A stretch of DNA of 64,000 nucleotides from positions 558,001-622,000 of the forward strand of contig CAVQVN010000009.1 of NCBI GenBank assembly GCA_963717135.1. The letters run 5' to 3'. Position 1 is the first letter of the stretch. Each line of letters opens with the position of its first letter. Positions 26,250-34,997 of the stretch are shown piece after piece. Origin of the DNA: UBA4744 sp963717135 (GTDB lineage: Bacteria > Actinomycetota > Acidimicrobiia > Spongiisociales > UBA4744). Below the pieces are notes generated by a model. That model searched no databases. It was not told the DNA's origin and saw only the letters and a program-made list of their open reading frames with translations. A program made the translations under genes and the position numbers.

Positions 26250-27446
26250 ATGACCAGGATCTCGCAACGAATCGGATCGATAGCCGAATCGGCCACCTTG
26301 GCCATCGACTCCAAGGCAAAAGCCCTGCGCGCGGAGGGAATAGACGTCATCGGCTTCGGCGCCGGTGAACCAGACTTCCCGACGCCGGCCCACATCGTCG
26401 AAGCGGCCGAAGCGGCCTGCCGACTCCCCCGTAACCACAAGTACAGCCCGGCCGGCGGGCTCCCGGAGCTCCGGGAGGCCGTAGCGGCCAAAACGGCACG
26501 TGATTCTGGGTATGAGGTGACGCCATCCCAGGTGCTGATCACCAATGGTGGCAAACACGCGATATACAACACAATGGCGGCGTTGCTCGATCCCGGCGAC
26601 GAGGTGCTCCTCCCCGCCCCCTACTGGGTCACCTACCCGGAATCCATCACCCTGGCCGGAGGTATGCCGGTGATCATCCCGACCGATGAGGAGACCGGGT
26701 TCCGGGCCACCGTCGAACAACTGGAGGCGGCCAGGACGCCTCGCACCAAAGCGCTCCTCTTCGTATCACCTTCCAACCCGACCGGCGCGGTATACACACC
26801 AGAGGCGGTCATTGCCATAGGCCAATGGGCCGCCGCCAACGATGTATGGGTGATCACCGACGAGATCTACGAGCATCTCGTCTACGGCGAAATCCCGTTC
26901 ACCTCGATGCCGTCCGTCGTCCCGGAGATTGCCGATCGGTGCGTCGTCGTCAATGGAGTGGCCAAGACCTACGCGATGACCGGTTGGCGAGTTGGATGGA
27001 TGATCGGACCGAATGACGTCATCAAGGCCGCCGCCAATCTTCAGTCCCACGCCACTTCCAATGTGTGCAACGTCGCCCAGGCCGCCGCCGTGGCGGCCGT
27101 CTCGGGGAGTCTGCAGACCGTGTTTGAGATGCAAGCAGCTTTCGATCGGAGACGACAGACAATGACACAACTCCTGGGCGCCATTCCCGGTGTCGCCTTG
27201 GTCGAACCACAGGGAGCGTTCTATGCGTTCCCATCCTTCGCAGGCATCCTCGGACGGCCGGTGGGCGGCCGGACTCCCCGGAGCACGATGGAATTGGCCG
27301 AGATCGTTCTCGATGAGGCACGGGTGGCATTTGTGCCGGGAGAAGCGTTCGGTGCGCCCGGGTACGGGCGGTTCTCATACGCGCTCGGCGACGACGACCT
27401 CGTTGAAGGCATCAACCGCGTCGCCCGCTTGTTGAGCGCCGGTTAG
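26250..27446 (+). CDS. aspC: Aspartate aminotransferase, class I
   Basis: A 398-residue fold-type I aminotransferase of the Ib (Thermus/Bacillus) group, interconverting aspartate/2-oxoglutarate and oxaloacetate/glutamate. Motifs: GAGEPDFPTP near residue 37, KYSPAGGLPELREA, NGGKHAIYN, SPSNPTGAVY, DEIYEHLVY, the PLP-binding Lys in VNGVAKTYAMTGWRVGW, and the C-terminal Arg in RFSYALGDDDL. It sits head to head with serC, so a shared 66-bp control region may coordinate amino acid synthesis. Confidence 0.92.
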   Translation: MTRISQRIGSIAESATLAIDSKAKALRAEGIDVIGFGAGEPDFPTPAHIVEAAEAACRLPRNHKYSPAGGLPELREAVAAKTARDSGYEVTPSQVLITNGGKHAIYNTMAALLDPGDEVLLPAPYWVTYPESITLAGGMPVIIPTDEETGFRATVEQLEAARTPRTKALLFVSPSNPTGAVYTPEAVIAIGQWAAANDVWVITDEIYEHLVYGEIPFTSMPSVVPEIADRCVVVNGVAKTYAMTGWRVGWMIGPNDVIKAAANLQSHATSNVCNVAQAAAVAAVSGSLQTVFEMQAAFDRRRQTMTQLLGAIPGVALVEPQGAFYAFPSFAGILGRPVGGRTPRSTMELAEIVLDEARVAFVPGEAFGAPGYGRFSYALGDDDLVEGINRVARLLSAG

Positions 27447-27552
27447 GTAGCTCGGTCGCTCAGACCGTAATCCCTGCCCGGCCGGGCGGCACAACCTGCC
27501 GGCCGAGCGATCGGTCCGCCCGTTTAACATCCTTCATCAGGAAAGGGAACTA

Positions 27553-28632
27553 GTGACCGGTTCACGAGCTCAGGCGATGCTGCTGGTCGAGCCAGAACGA
27601 ATCACCCCGACCGGCTTTCCGATCGTGGATCTGGAATCTGGCGGGTGGTTGGCCGTCGAAGCCACCGGACTGACCGGTATCGATGTTCAACTCTGGGAAG
27701 GCACCAGCCGCCAGGCAAAATACCCGCTGATCCCGGGCCATGAGATCGTCGGCCGGATCGCATCTGCGGCGGACGACTCGATCGTGTTCCCGGTGGGTAC
27801 GAGAGTCATCGTTGAGTCTTCTATACGATGCGGAGCCTGCCGAAGGTGTATCAACCGGCTTCACAGCTGCAGCTTTCGCAGACCCGTCAATGCCTACGGC
27901 CGGCTCCCCTCAACCGAGCATCCCGCTTTGTGGGGCGGGCTCGCCGAATACGTATACCTGGACCCTGGTTCCCGTCTTCATGCAGTCAGCGACGATATCT
28001 CTGCCGTGGTTGCCACCTTTGCCCATCCCCTGGCTGCCGGGTTCACCTGGGCGGTCGAGCTTCCCGACCTCAAACCGGGCAACAACGTTCTGATCTTGGG
28101 ACCAGGGCCCCGGGGTCTGTCGTCGTTGTTGGCTGCCAAATCGGCCAGCGCCGGATGGGTAGGGGTGACCGGGCTCGGTCACGATACAGACCGCCTCCAA
28201 CTTGCCAAGCGTCTGGGCGCCGACATGGTGGCCGATGCCGAAGCCGAAGACGTTGCCAGTGCGGTCGCCAACAGCCTCGGGGCCCGGCCGGACATCGTGG
28301 TGGATGTGACCAGCGACGACCCGGAAGCTCTCCATATGTCCCTCGACCTCGTGCGAGCCGGAGGGAAAGTAGTGCTCGCCTCCACCAAGGGCGCCAATGC
28401 TGTGAACCAGTTGTTCTCCGACATCATCACGATCAAAGAGCTCCAGATCCTGGGAGCTTTCGGTTCCGGTTCAGCCGGATATCACTGGGCGACTCGCCAG
28501 CTCGAGGTCGATCCCCGTCTCGATCAGATGGTTTCGCACGAGTTTCCGCTGGAAGAAGCCGATCGCGCCATTCAGGCCACGGCCGGCCTCCTGGGACGCG
28601 AAGAGCTGATCTCCGTAGCAGTGACGTTCTGA
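27553..28632 (+). CDS. Zinc-type MDR dehydrogenase lacking the catalytic Cys
   Basis: A 359-residue medium-chain dehydrogenase; GTG start at 27553 after AGGAAAGGG. The GroES-like domain keeps the GHE motif (62-64) and the structural zinc site C93-x2-C96-x2-C99-x6-C106. However, the catalytic zinc Cys of the usual GICGTD is replaced: here GLTGID, with Thr41. The Rossmann domain carries VLILGPGPRGLSSLLAAK. Loss of the zinc ligand suggests altered or absent alcohol-dehydrogenase chemistry; it may be a zinc-independent reductase. No operon partners. It is flanked downstream by heptad repeats. Confidence 0.8.
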   Translation: MTGSRAQAMLLVEPERITPTGFPIVDLESGGWLAVEATGLTGIDVQLWEGTSRQAKYPLIPGHEIVGRIASAADDSIVFPVGTRVIVESSIRCGACRRCINRLHSCSFRRPVNAYGRLPSTEHPALWGGLAEYVYLDPGSRLHAVSDDISAVVATFAHPLAAGFTWAVELPDLKPGNNVLILGPGPRGLSSLLAAKSASAGWVGVTGLGHDTDRLQLAKRLGADMVADAEAEDVASAVANSLGARPDIVVDVTSDDPEALHMSLDLVRAGGKVVLASTKGANAVNQLFSDIITIKELQILGAFGSGSAGYHWATRQLEVDPRLDQMVSHEFPLEEADRAIQATAGLLGREELISVAVTF

Positions 28633-28636
28633 GGAG

Positions 28637-28718
28637 TCCTCAGTAATCAGTCATAAGTAATCAGCACTGATTGCTGAAAGGGCGGCCGGAAGGCCGACCG
28701 ACTGACGACTGATGACTT
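28637..28718. repeat. Heptad tandem repeat with GC-hairpin core
   Basis: The left arm has CAGTAAT, CAGTCAT, AAGTAAT and CAGCACT units, the centre CGGCC-GGAA-GGCCG, and the right arm GACTGAC, GACTGAT, GACTTCG. Arms are 7-nt phased and roughly complementary. It lies directly after the MDR gene stop. Confidence 0.65.
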
Positions 28719-28734
28719 CGTTACAGTCTTCCCC

Positions 28735-29991
28735 GTGAGTGAACTGAACTCCTGGAACCCGACACGGTTGAGCGTGACGTCGTGGGTTCTCTATGACCTG
28801 GCCAATACGATCTTCGTTCTAGGTGTTACCAGTCGCTACTTCGGGGTGTGGGTGGTGGAAGACCAGGGCGGCCGCGACTGGCACGTGAGCGCCGCCGTCA
28901 ATCTGGCCATGATCGTCGTCATCATCGCCGCCCCCTGGATGGGAGCCCGGTCCGACCATTACGGCCGGCGCCGTCCGTATCTGATTGTCGCCACCATCGT
29001 GACGGTTGCCGCGACTGCGACCCTCGCCACGTTCGGGGTGGTGGCTTCACTAGCGGCCTTCGTGGTCGGTCAGATTGGCCTGAACCTGGGAAGCATCGCT
29101 TATGACGCCATGCTTCCCGACGTGAGCACCCCCGCGACCAGGGGCCGGATCTCCGGAATCGGCGTCGCCGTCGGGTACGTCGGATCCTTCCTCGCCGTCG
29201 GCACCGGATTGCTGCTTCTGGAGTCGCACGGCTATGCAGTCCTGTTTCGCACACAGGCCGCGCTCTTTCTCCTGTTTGCCCTGCCGGCGTTCTTGTTCAT
29301 CAAAGAACGCCCCCGCAACGTACTCGAAGGAACTCCTCCGGCACTATCCCAGACTTTGCGGCGATTGGTGGAGGCCTGGCGCAGAACCGGCCACTATGAG
29401 GGCGTCACCCGCTTTCTGGTTGCACGCTTCTTCTACACCGACGCAATGAACACCGTCTTCATCTTCGTTGCCATTTTTGCCAGAACCGAGATGGGCTTCA
29501 GCGATCGTGATACGGATCTCCTCACCATCATCGGGATCGTCATGGCCCTAGTCGGAGCACTCACCGCCGGACGGCTGACCGATCTGATCGGCCCCCGCAA
29601 GACCTTGCACGGAGCGCTCTACCTCTGGATGATCGGAATCGCCCTGGCCGTCGTCATCGGGGTCACCGGGGCGACCGAACTCGGATGGTTGATCGGCGCC
29701 ATCGGAGGAGCCGGATTGGGAGCTACCGCCGCCACGGATCGGGTGTACATGACCCGAATATCCCCTCCGCGCCACCTCGGAGAGTTCTACGGTTTGTACG
29801 CAGTGGTCGGCCGTTTTGCCACCTTGTTCGGACCGTTGGTCTGGGCGCTTATCGCCGATGGTTTGGGCTTCGGCCGGGTGGCCGCCATCGGCAGCCTATT
29901 GCTGTTCTTCGCCGCCGGCCGGATCATTCTCCAGAAGGTGAGCGATCACCCTCGAGAGTGGTCGACCGACGATCAAGTCTCGTTTAGATGA
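28735..29991 (+). CDS. UMF1-family MFS transporter
   Basis: A 418-residue membrane protein with about 12 transmembrane helices; GTG start at 28735. It begins SVTSWVLYDLANTIFVLGV, the UMF1 group signature also seen in the protein at 15708-17906. It has the cytoplasmic-loop motif GARSDHYGRRRPYL and, in the second half, GRLTDLIGPRKTL. Normal family length, no insert. Substrate unknown. Its stop codon abuts a heptad-repeat gap. Confidence 0.85.
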   Translation: MSELNSWNPTRLSVTSWVLYDLANTIFVLGVTSRYFGVWVVEDQGGRDWHVSAAVNLAMIVVIIAAPWMGARSDHYGRRRPYLIVATIVTVAATATLATFGVVASLAAFVVGQIGLNLGSIAYDAMLPDVSTPATRGRISGIGVAVGYVGSFLAVGTGLLLLESHGYAVLFRTQAALFLLFALPAFLFIKERPRNVLEGTPPALSQTLRRLVEAWRRTGHYEGVTRFLVARFFYTDAMNTVFIFVAIFARTEMGFSDRDTDLLTIIGIVMALVGALTAGRLTDLIGPRKTLHGALYLWMIGIALAVVIGVTGATELGWLIGAIGGAGLGATAATDRVYMTRISPPRHLGEFYGLYAVVGRFATLFGPLVWALIADGLGFGRVAAIGSLLLFFAAGRIILQKVSDHPREWSTDDQVSFR

Positions 29992-30099
29992 CCAGGTTCC
30001 AGTCGCCAGTCGGCCGGCCTGCGGTCGGCTTACCAGTAGCCAGCCTGAATCAATCTGCGGCGTTCTTACAGGAAACTGGATACTGGAAACTGGGAACCG
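29992..30099. repeat. Heptad tandem repeat with GC-hairpin core
   Basis: CAGTCGC, CAGTCGG units, a GCCGGCC-TGC-GGTCGGC hairpin (about 30014-30030), further CAGTAGC CAGCC units, then on the right ACTGGAT ACTGGAA ACTGGGA units. It fills the gap between the convergent MFS and ADP-ribosylglycohydrolase-like genes. Confidence 0.65.
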
Positions 30100-30100
30100 A

Positions 30101-31090
30101 CTATTGCCGGCCGGCCGTCGGTCCTGCGAAGGTGAGCACCTCTTCCACTGCATACGCATCAGGCAAGTCCTCGAAGTGGCCATCATTGGATGCCAGGCGA
30201 CGACCTAGTTCGGCAAACCAGAGATCATTGACGATTCGCCACGGCCACCGGTGCGGACCGACCCGAGCACCGACGATGGCACCGGCCATCACCGCTATCT
30301 CCCGTGGTTCGAAGCCAATGGCCACGGCCTCACGGACCCCAATCGACGGTCGTTCGAGAATCGGAGCTCCCAGGACAATTGCGGCGATGACCCCGGCAAC
30401 TGCACCTGCGTCGGGCGTCCAGGATCGAATGTGATCGCCGATTTCACGAGACGGCATCCCCACCAGCTGGGCAGCGTGCCGGAGCAAGAGGGACAATGGT
30501 GGACTGCCATCCGGCGAAGCTACGGTTTCGACAAGATCACCGATTCGAGCTTCTGCTCGTTTGGCAACCTCAGCTGCCCCATAAACTAGATCCCGCCCGG
30601 ATTGTCCGTAAGACGCGCCGGCAACCGCTCCGGCCAGCGAGCAGGCTGCGACTACCGCACCCTCCTGGTTATGAGTGATCATCGCCCCCCGGATGGCTTC
30701 CTCAATGAGAGCCACCGGATCCTTGCGGAACCAGACACCGATCGGGATCATTCGAGCGGCCGCTCCCGCATTTTCGAACGGCTGCGGACCAGACCAGCCC
30801 TGCCGGTGTTGCTCCAACCACGAGCGAAACCAAGGAGCAGCAGCTCTGTACACATCAAGACCTGCATCGGGATAGGCCAGAGCGACGAATTCGTGGCCCA
30901 ACCGGACCGAATCGATAGTTCCGTGTCTCAACAAGTGATAAGCGGTGAGGACGTTGATTTGGGTCAGGAACCCGTAGACCCGCTCCCGACCGGCTGCCAG
31001 TACCTCGCCGGCCGCCGCTCCGAGCACGGCGCCGGAACCTCCCGCATCGAAGTATCGGGCATTCCGAATGGGCCCCTGAGTATCAGTCAC
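30101..31090 (-). CDS. ADP-ribosylglycohydrolase homologue lacking metal-site motifs
   Basis: A 329-residue protein; GTG start at 31090. The all-helical ARH fold is recognisable: GSGAVLGAAAGE (for GxxxGDALG), NAGAAARMIPIGVWF (for NGAAMRxxPLG), and ITHNQEGAVVAACSLAGAV (for THxxxxAxxAA). But the Mg-binding TDDT is replaced by TQIN (43-46), and the C-terminal GxDxDTxA motif by TPDAGAVAG. ARH enzymes remove ADP-ribose from proteins or dinitrogenase reductase; this one is probably a pseudoenzyme or binds a different ligand. It stands alone, divergent from the kinase-ligase fusion gene. Confidence 0.7.
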   Translation of the reverse strand: MTDTQGPIRNARYFDAGGSGAVLGAAAGEVLAAGRERVYGFLTQINVLTAYHLLRHGTIDSVRLGHEFVALAYPDAGLDVYRAAAPWFRSWLEQHRQGWSGPQPFENAGAAARMIPIGVWFRKDPVALIEEAIRGAMITHNQEGAVVAACSLAGAVAGASYGQSGRDLVYGAAEVAKRAEARIGDLVETVASPDGSPPLSLLLRHAAQLVGMPSREIGDHIRSWTPDAGAVAGVIAAIVLGAPILERPSIGVREAVAIGFEPREIAVMAGAIVGARVGPHRWPWRIVNDLWFAELGRRLASNDGHFEDLPDAYAVEEVLTFAGPTAGRQ

Positions 31091-31225
31091 CCAACTGCTA
31101 TCGGCAAGAGAGCCGGGCCGGCTTGAGGATCACAATTCTCGGGGTAATGCGGATCGGTCTGGGAAGTCCGCCGACGGTGCACAAGTCTGTGACACTACGG
31201 GGCGGCGGCCTCCTAGTCTTCGGCT

Positions 31226-33988
31226 GTGCGAAAGCTTCTCCTCATTGCTAATCCTGCCGCCTCCGGCTTTACCGGAGGGTTACACCGCAGGGTGGTGGCC
31301 ATCCTGCGGAGGTCCTATGAAGTTGAGGCGATCTGGCCGATCAGCGCCAACGAGGTGGAGGCAGCCGCAATGAAGGCTGCCCACCGGGGCACCGACGTGG
31401 TCGTGGCCATGGGCGGCGACGGGGTCGTACACCATGTAGTAAACGGCATCGCCGGCAGCTCAACGGCCCTTGGCATCATCCCGGCCGGAACCACCAATGT
31501 TCTCACCCGTATTCTCGGGCTACCGTCCAAACCGGTCCCGGCCGCCCGGTTCCTGGCGGCCGACAATCCGGTGATCGAAGTCCCGCTGGCGAAGGTCGAG
31601 TCGACCACTGGTACGGCCACGACCATCCGATACGCAACGTTCGCCACCGGAGTCGGCCTCGATGCCGAGGCGGTGAAAGCGGCGGATCTCGAACCATACC
31701 GAAAGTACCGCTTTGGAGGTATCCACTACGCACGCACGGCGGCTTCGGTCGTCATCAACAACTTCGTCGGACGAAGCCCGAACCTGCGCGTGGAGAGCGG
31801 TGCGCGGGTCGCCGATGCTGTATCCGTGCTGGTTCAGATACATGCTCCCTACACATACTTCGGCCGGCTCCCGCTGGCGGTGACCCGCCGCCATCCTGAA
31901 CACCTGGCCGTTCTGATCATCGAACGGATTTCTCTCATCCGCGTGCCGTCGATCCTCATCAATGCTGCATTGGGTCGGGACTTCGGACGGGTGAAGGGAG
32001 TACACGTGTGGGAAGACGTCCGCCGGCTCACCATCACGGCAGACCCACCGGGCTTCCTCCAGGCGGACGGAGAATGGCTGGGAGAAGCCACCACGCTCGA
32101 TATCACCTCAGCCCCCCGGGCGGTTCGAGTCATTGCCCCGCTGAAACACAAGCGCATCGCTTCCTCCAGCCCCTATTCGATCCCACTCCCGGCCGGCTTC
32201 TCGACCCAGCCGGGAACCATCGTGGCCGGATTTCAGCAAAGAGCCCGAGAGTGGTCACAAGACATGGGGTGGTTCCAAATGCACAATGGAACCTGGCGGG
32301 GGATGACCTGGGGTCAGATCCGCACCCGAGTCGAGGAGCTGGCAGCCGGACTCATCGAACTAGGAATCCGCCCCGGAGACCGCGTTGCGATCAGCGGCAA
32401 CAACAGCACCGATTGGGTCGCGCTCGACTACGCGATCCAGCATGCCGGAGCCATCTCGGTGCCTCTCTACCAAAGTTTCGCCGACGAACAGGTCGCCTAT
32501 ATCGTGGCGCACTCGGGCAGCCGGGTGTACTTCGCCGGTGATGCCGGGCAACTCGAGAAAGCTCACCGGTCCCGGTTGTCGGGGATCGAGCATTTCGTCG
32601 CCGGTCATCTTGGTGATTATCAGAACGGCCGGGTGATTGGTCTCGAACGACTGGCCGCGCTGGGACGCAGCCGGATTGCCGCTGATCGATCCGAACTAGA
32701 CCAACGAATCTCGGCAGTGAAGCCCGATGACGTGTTCTCGATCGTCTATACCTCTGGGACGACCGGACCGCCCAAGGGAACTGAGCTCACACACCACAAT
32801 GCTGTGTGGACCGTGCAGCGGACCGTCGAGCGGCTTCGCATGAATCGCCATGAGACGCTGGTGTCCTACCTCCCGCTCAGTCATGTGTTTGAACGGATGG
32901 TGACGACCACCGTGGTGGCCACCAACTATCCGGTCCGACCGACCTACTACTTCGTGCCCGACATCAAGCATCTGTCGGCCGCCCTTCGAGAAGCCCGGCC
33001 CACTGTGTTCATCGGCGTCCCCCGAACATGGGAGAAGCTTCGATCCATGGTGATCGCCCGTTTCCAGGAAGATCCTCGCCGTCAGCGAATGGTTCATTCC
33101 CTGATCGACTCCGCAACAGCCGCCTTGCGGCGGAGAGATACGCATCGGGCGATCTGGCCGCACCAACGAGTCGCTCAACAATTCTCCCGACGACTCATCG
33201 GGAGACGCGTGCTTCGCGAGTTGGGTCTGGACCGATGCTGGTATGCCGTTTCCGGAGCTGCGGCGCTCGGAGCGAACGTGCAGTACTTCTGGCAAGCCCT
33301 CGGGCTCCCCCTCCATGAGGGGTGGGGAATGACCGAGACGTCGGCGGTGACGGCGGTTCAGGCTCCCGACGATCTCACCGCCGGCACCGTAGGGAGGTTG
33401 ATCGATGGCGTGGAGCTTCGATTGAACGATGACGGGGAGATCCTCGTGCGAGGGAACAGCCTTTTTGCCGGATACCACAACGATCCGAAGCGGACCGCCG
33501 ACGTGCTGGATGACGAGGGCTGGCTTCACACGGGTGACGTGGGCAGACTCACAGATGATGGGCGGCTTCAGATCGTCGATCGCAAGGGGGAGATCATCAT
33601 CACATCGGGGGGGAAGAACGTTGCTCCTCAGGAAGTCGAGAAACGCCTCAAATCCCACGGGATCATCGAAGAGGCGATGGTGGTGGGCGACGGCCGCCCC
33701 CATCTAGTTGCCCTGATCGCCCTGGGATCAGACGAAACCGCTTCTTATCTGCACCACCATGATCTTGCAGACCTGGAAGATCCAAAGGCGATCCGCGCCT
33801 TGTATAGACACGTTCAGACGATCGTCGATGACGTCAACCGGCAGTTCTCGCGAGCAGAGCGAATCCGCAAGTGGGAGATCGTCCCGGATGGCTTCCCGCC
33901 CGCAACCATCACCCCGACCATGAAGCTCCGACGTCGTGCGGCCTTGGAACACTTCGCAACCGAGATCGCCGAACTCTATAACAGCTGA
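31226..33988 (+). CDS. Fusion of diacylglycerol/lipid kinase and long-chain acyl-CoA synthetase
   Basis: A 920-residue single open frame from GTG 31226. Residues 1-310 are a DagK/YegS-type lipid kinase: VVAMGGDGVVHHVVNGIAG (GGDG at 63-66) and IIPAGTTN (84-91), then GVGLDAEAV and the C-terminal ADGEWLG strand. A linker (about 310-340) leads to a class I adenylate-forming enzyme, about 340-920: YTSGTTGPPKGTELTHHN (about 507-524), YLPLSHVFERM, GWGMTETSA, WLHTGDVG and DRKGEIIITSGGKNVAPQE. Together these suggest phosphorylation of a diacylglycerol-like lipid and CoA activation of fatty acid in one polypeptide at the membrane. Each domain is complete. It converges on the IF-2B gene with 13 bp overlap. 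Confidence 0.9.
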   Translation: MRKLLLIANPAASGFTGGLHRRVVAILRRSYEVEAIWPISANEVEAAAMKAAHRGTDVVVAMGGDGVVHHVVNGIAGSSTALGIIPAGTTNVLTRILGLPSKPVPAARFLAADNPVIEVPLAKVESTTGTATTIRYATFATGVGLDAEAVKAADLEPYRKYRFGGIHYARTAASVVINNFVGRSPNLRVESGARVADAVSVLVQIHAPYTYFGRLPLAVTRRHPEHLAVLIIERISLIRVPSILINAALGRDFGRVKGVHVWEDVRRLTITADPPGFLQADGEWLGEATTLDITSAPRAVRVIAPLKHKRIASSSPYSIPLPAGFSTQPGTIVAGFQQRAREWSQDMGWFQMHNGTWRGMTWGQIRTRVEELAAGLIELGIRPGDRVAISGNNSTDWVALDYAIQHAGAISVPLYQSFADEQVAYIVAHSGSRVYFAGDAGQLEKAHRSRLSGIEHFVAGHLGDYQNGRVIGLERLAALGRSRIAADRSELDQRISAVKPDDVFSIVYTSGTTGPPKGTELTHHNAVWTVQRTVERLRMNRHETLVSYLPLSHVFERMVTTTVVATNYPVRPTYYFVPDIKHLSAALREARPTVFIGVPRTWEKLRSMVIARFQEDPRRQRMVHSLIDSATAALRRRDTHRAIWPHQRVAQQFSRRLIGRRVLRELGLDRCWYAVSGAAALGANVQYFWQALGLPLHEGWGMTETSAVTAVQAPDDLTAGTVGRLIDGVELRLNDDGEILVRGNSLFAGYHNDPKRTADVLDDEGWLHTGDVGRLTDDGRLQIVDRKGEIIITSGGKNVAPQEVEKRLKSHGIIEEAMVVGDGRPHLVALIALGSDETASYLHHHDLADLEDPKAIRALYRHVQTIVDDVNRQFSRAERIRKWEIVPDGFPPATITPTMKLRRRAALEHFATEIAELYNS

Positions 33989-34833
33989 GCGGCGACCGGA
34001 CGCCCGGCGGCAAGTTCCACCGCCTCGTCCGGAGCGAGAATCCCTGCATCGGAGACGACGGCAGTGAACCAGTCCAGTGAGATCACTTCGGCGAGGCTTT
34101 CTCGGCCCCGGCGCAGCACGGCCCGTTCGAATAGCGGGGCGGGAAGGACCTTCTCGGCCGCGGCCACCAGATAGAACGGGACGCCGATCGCTCGTGCCCG
34201 CCGAGCCAACGCCGCGGTGCCGGTCTTGTTGATCGCAGATCCGGGCCCGATGGCATCCGCCCCGGCCAGCACCAGATCCATGCCGGGCAGTAACTCGATG
34301 GCAACTTCATCCGCCAGGACCTCGACGTCGAACCCGATGGCAGTCAGATCGGCGGCCATCTCGATGCCCTCTCCGATGGGCATTGCCTCTGTACAGCACA
34401 CGTTGAAGCCGACCCGGCTTTTGGCCTCTTCCAGCACAGATCGCACCGAGCTGGAGGCTGAATGGATGAGAACAGTTGAGCCCTCCGTTATCAGCTCGGC
34501 ACCGGTCTTTCCGATGAGGCGAGTCGATGCTTCCAAGCGTTCGGCTAGATTCGTCGCCGCCACCGCGACCTCGAGCGGGCCGCCCGGCAGGGCGAGATAC
34601 ACCACATTGCGGAGGTTGGCGATCGGCGCCATCACCGACTGGTGCTCGATCAGCAGTTCCACCGCGTCGACAATCGCCTGGGGGAAGGCCTCGGGAGCAT
34701 GATCGGCAACGCTCTGCGCCAGCTCGGCCACCGCCCGGGCAGCGGCGGTGCCGACGGTTGCCGCGCTCCCCACTTCATCGAACGCGGCTGCGCCGACTTG
34801 ACGCCAGGCCGACCATTCACGCCACTCGGTCAT
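33976..34833 (-). CDS. IF-2B / ribose-1,5-bisphosphate isomerase family protein
   Basis: A 285-residue protein started at the ATG at 34833, 5 nt after AGAGG; a GTG two codons upstream is the alternative. The family Rossmann motifs are clear: STVLIHSASSSVRSVLEEA, VCCTEAMPIGEG (for ExRPxxxG), MDLVLAGADAIGPGSAINKTGTAALA, and VPFYLVAAAEKV. Relatives include eIF-2B alpha/beta/delta, methylthioribose-1-phosphate isomerase and archaeal ribose-1,5-bisphosphate isomerase; without the MtnA-specific N-terminus it most resembles the last or the short uncharacterised bacterial group. Confidence 0.8.
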   Translation of the reverse strand: MTEWREWSAWRQVGAAAFDEVGSAATVGTAAARAVAELAQSVADHAPEAFPQAIVDAVELLIEHQSVMAPIANLRNVVYLALPGGPLEVAVAATNLAERLEASTRLIGKTGAELITEGSTVLIHSASSSVRSVLEEAKSRVGFNVCCTEAMPIGEGIEMAADLTAIGFDVEVLADEVAIELLPGMDLVLAGADAIGPGSAINKTGTAALARRARAIGVPFYLVAAAEKVLPAPLFERAVLRRGRESLAEVISLDWFTAVVSDAGILAPDEAVELAAGRPVAAQLL

Positions 34834-34863
34834 GTCCACCTCTCAGGAAAGCCACAATAGCGG

Positions 34864-34995
34864 TCAGGCGGCCCCAGGCCGCCTGATGAGTTTCCAGTTT
34901 CCAGTTATCAGTCTTCAGCCAAACCCGCGCCATCCGTCCCGAGCAGAGAAACGGTCGCAAACTGGCAACTGGAAACTGGAGACTGGGAGCTGGTT
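34864..34995. repeat. Hairpin plus heptad tandem repeat arms
   Basis: A perfect 10-bp stem TCAGGCGGCC-CCA-GGCCGCCTGA (34864-34886) is followed by CAGTTTC CAGTTTC CAGTTAT CAGTCTT units, an approximately 40-nt spacer, then ACTGGCA ACTGGAA ACTGGAG ACTGGGA units. The two arms are approximately complementary and both keep a 7-nt period. It lies between two minus-strand genes. Confidence 0.7.
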
Positions 34996-34997
34996 AC

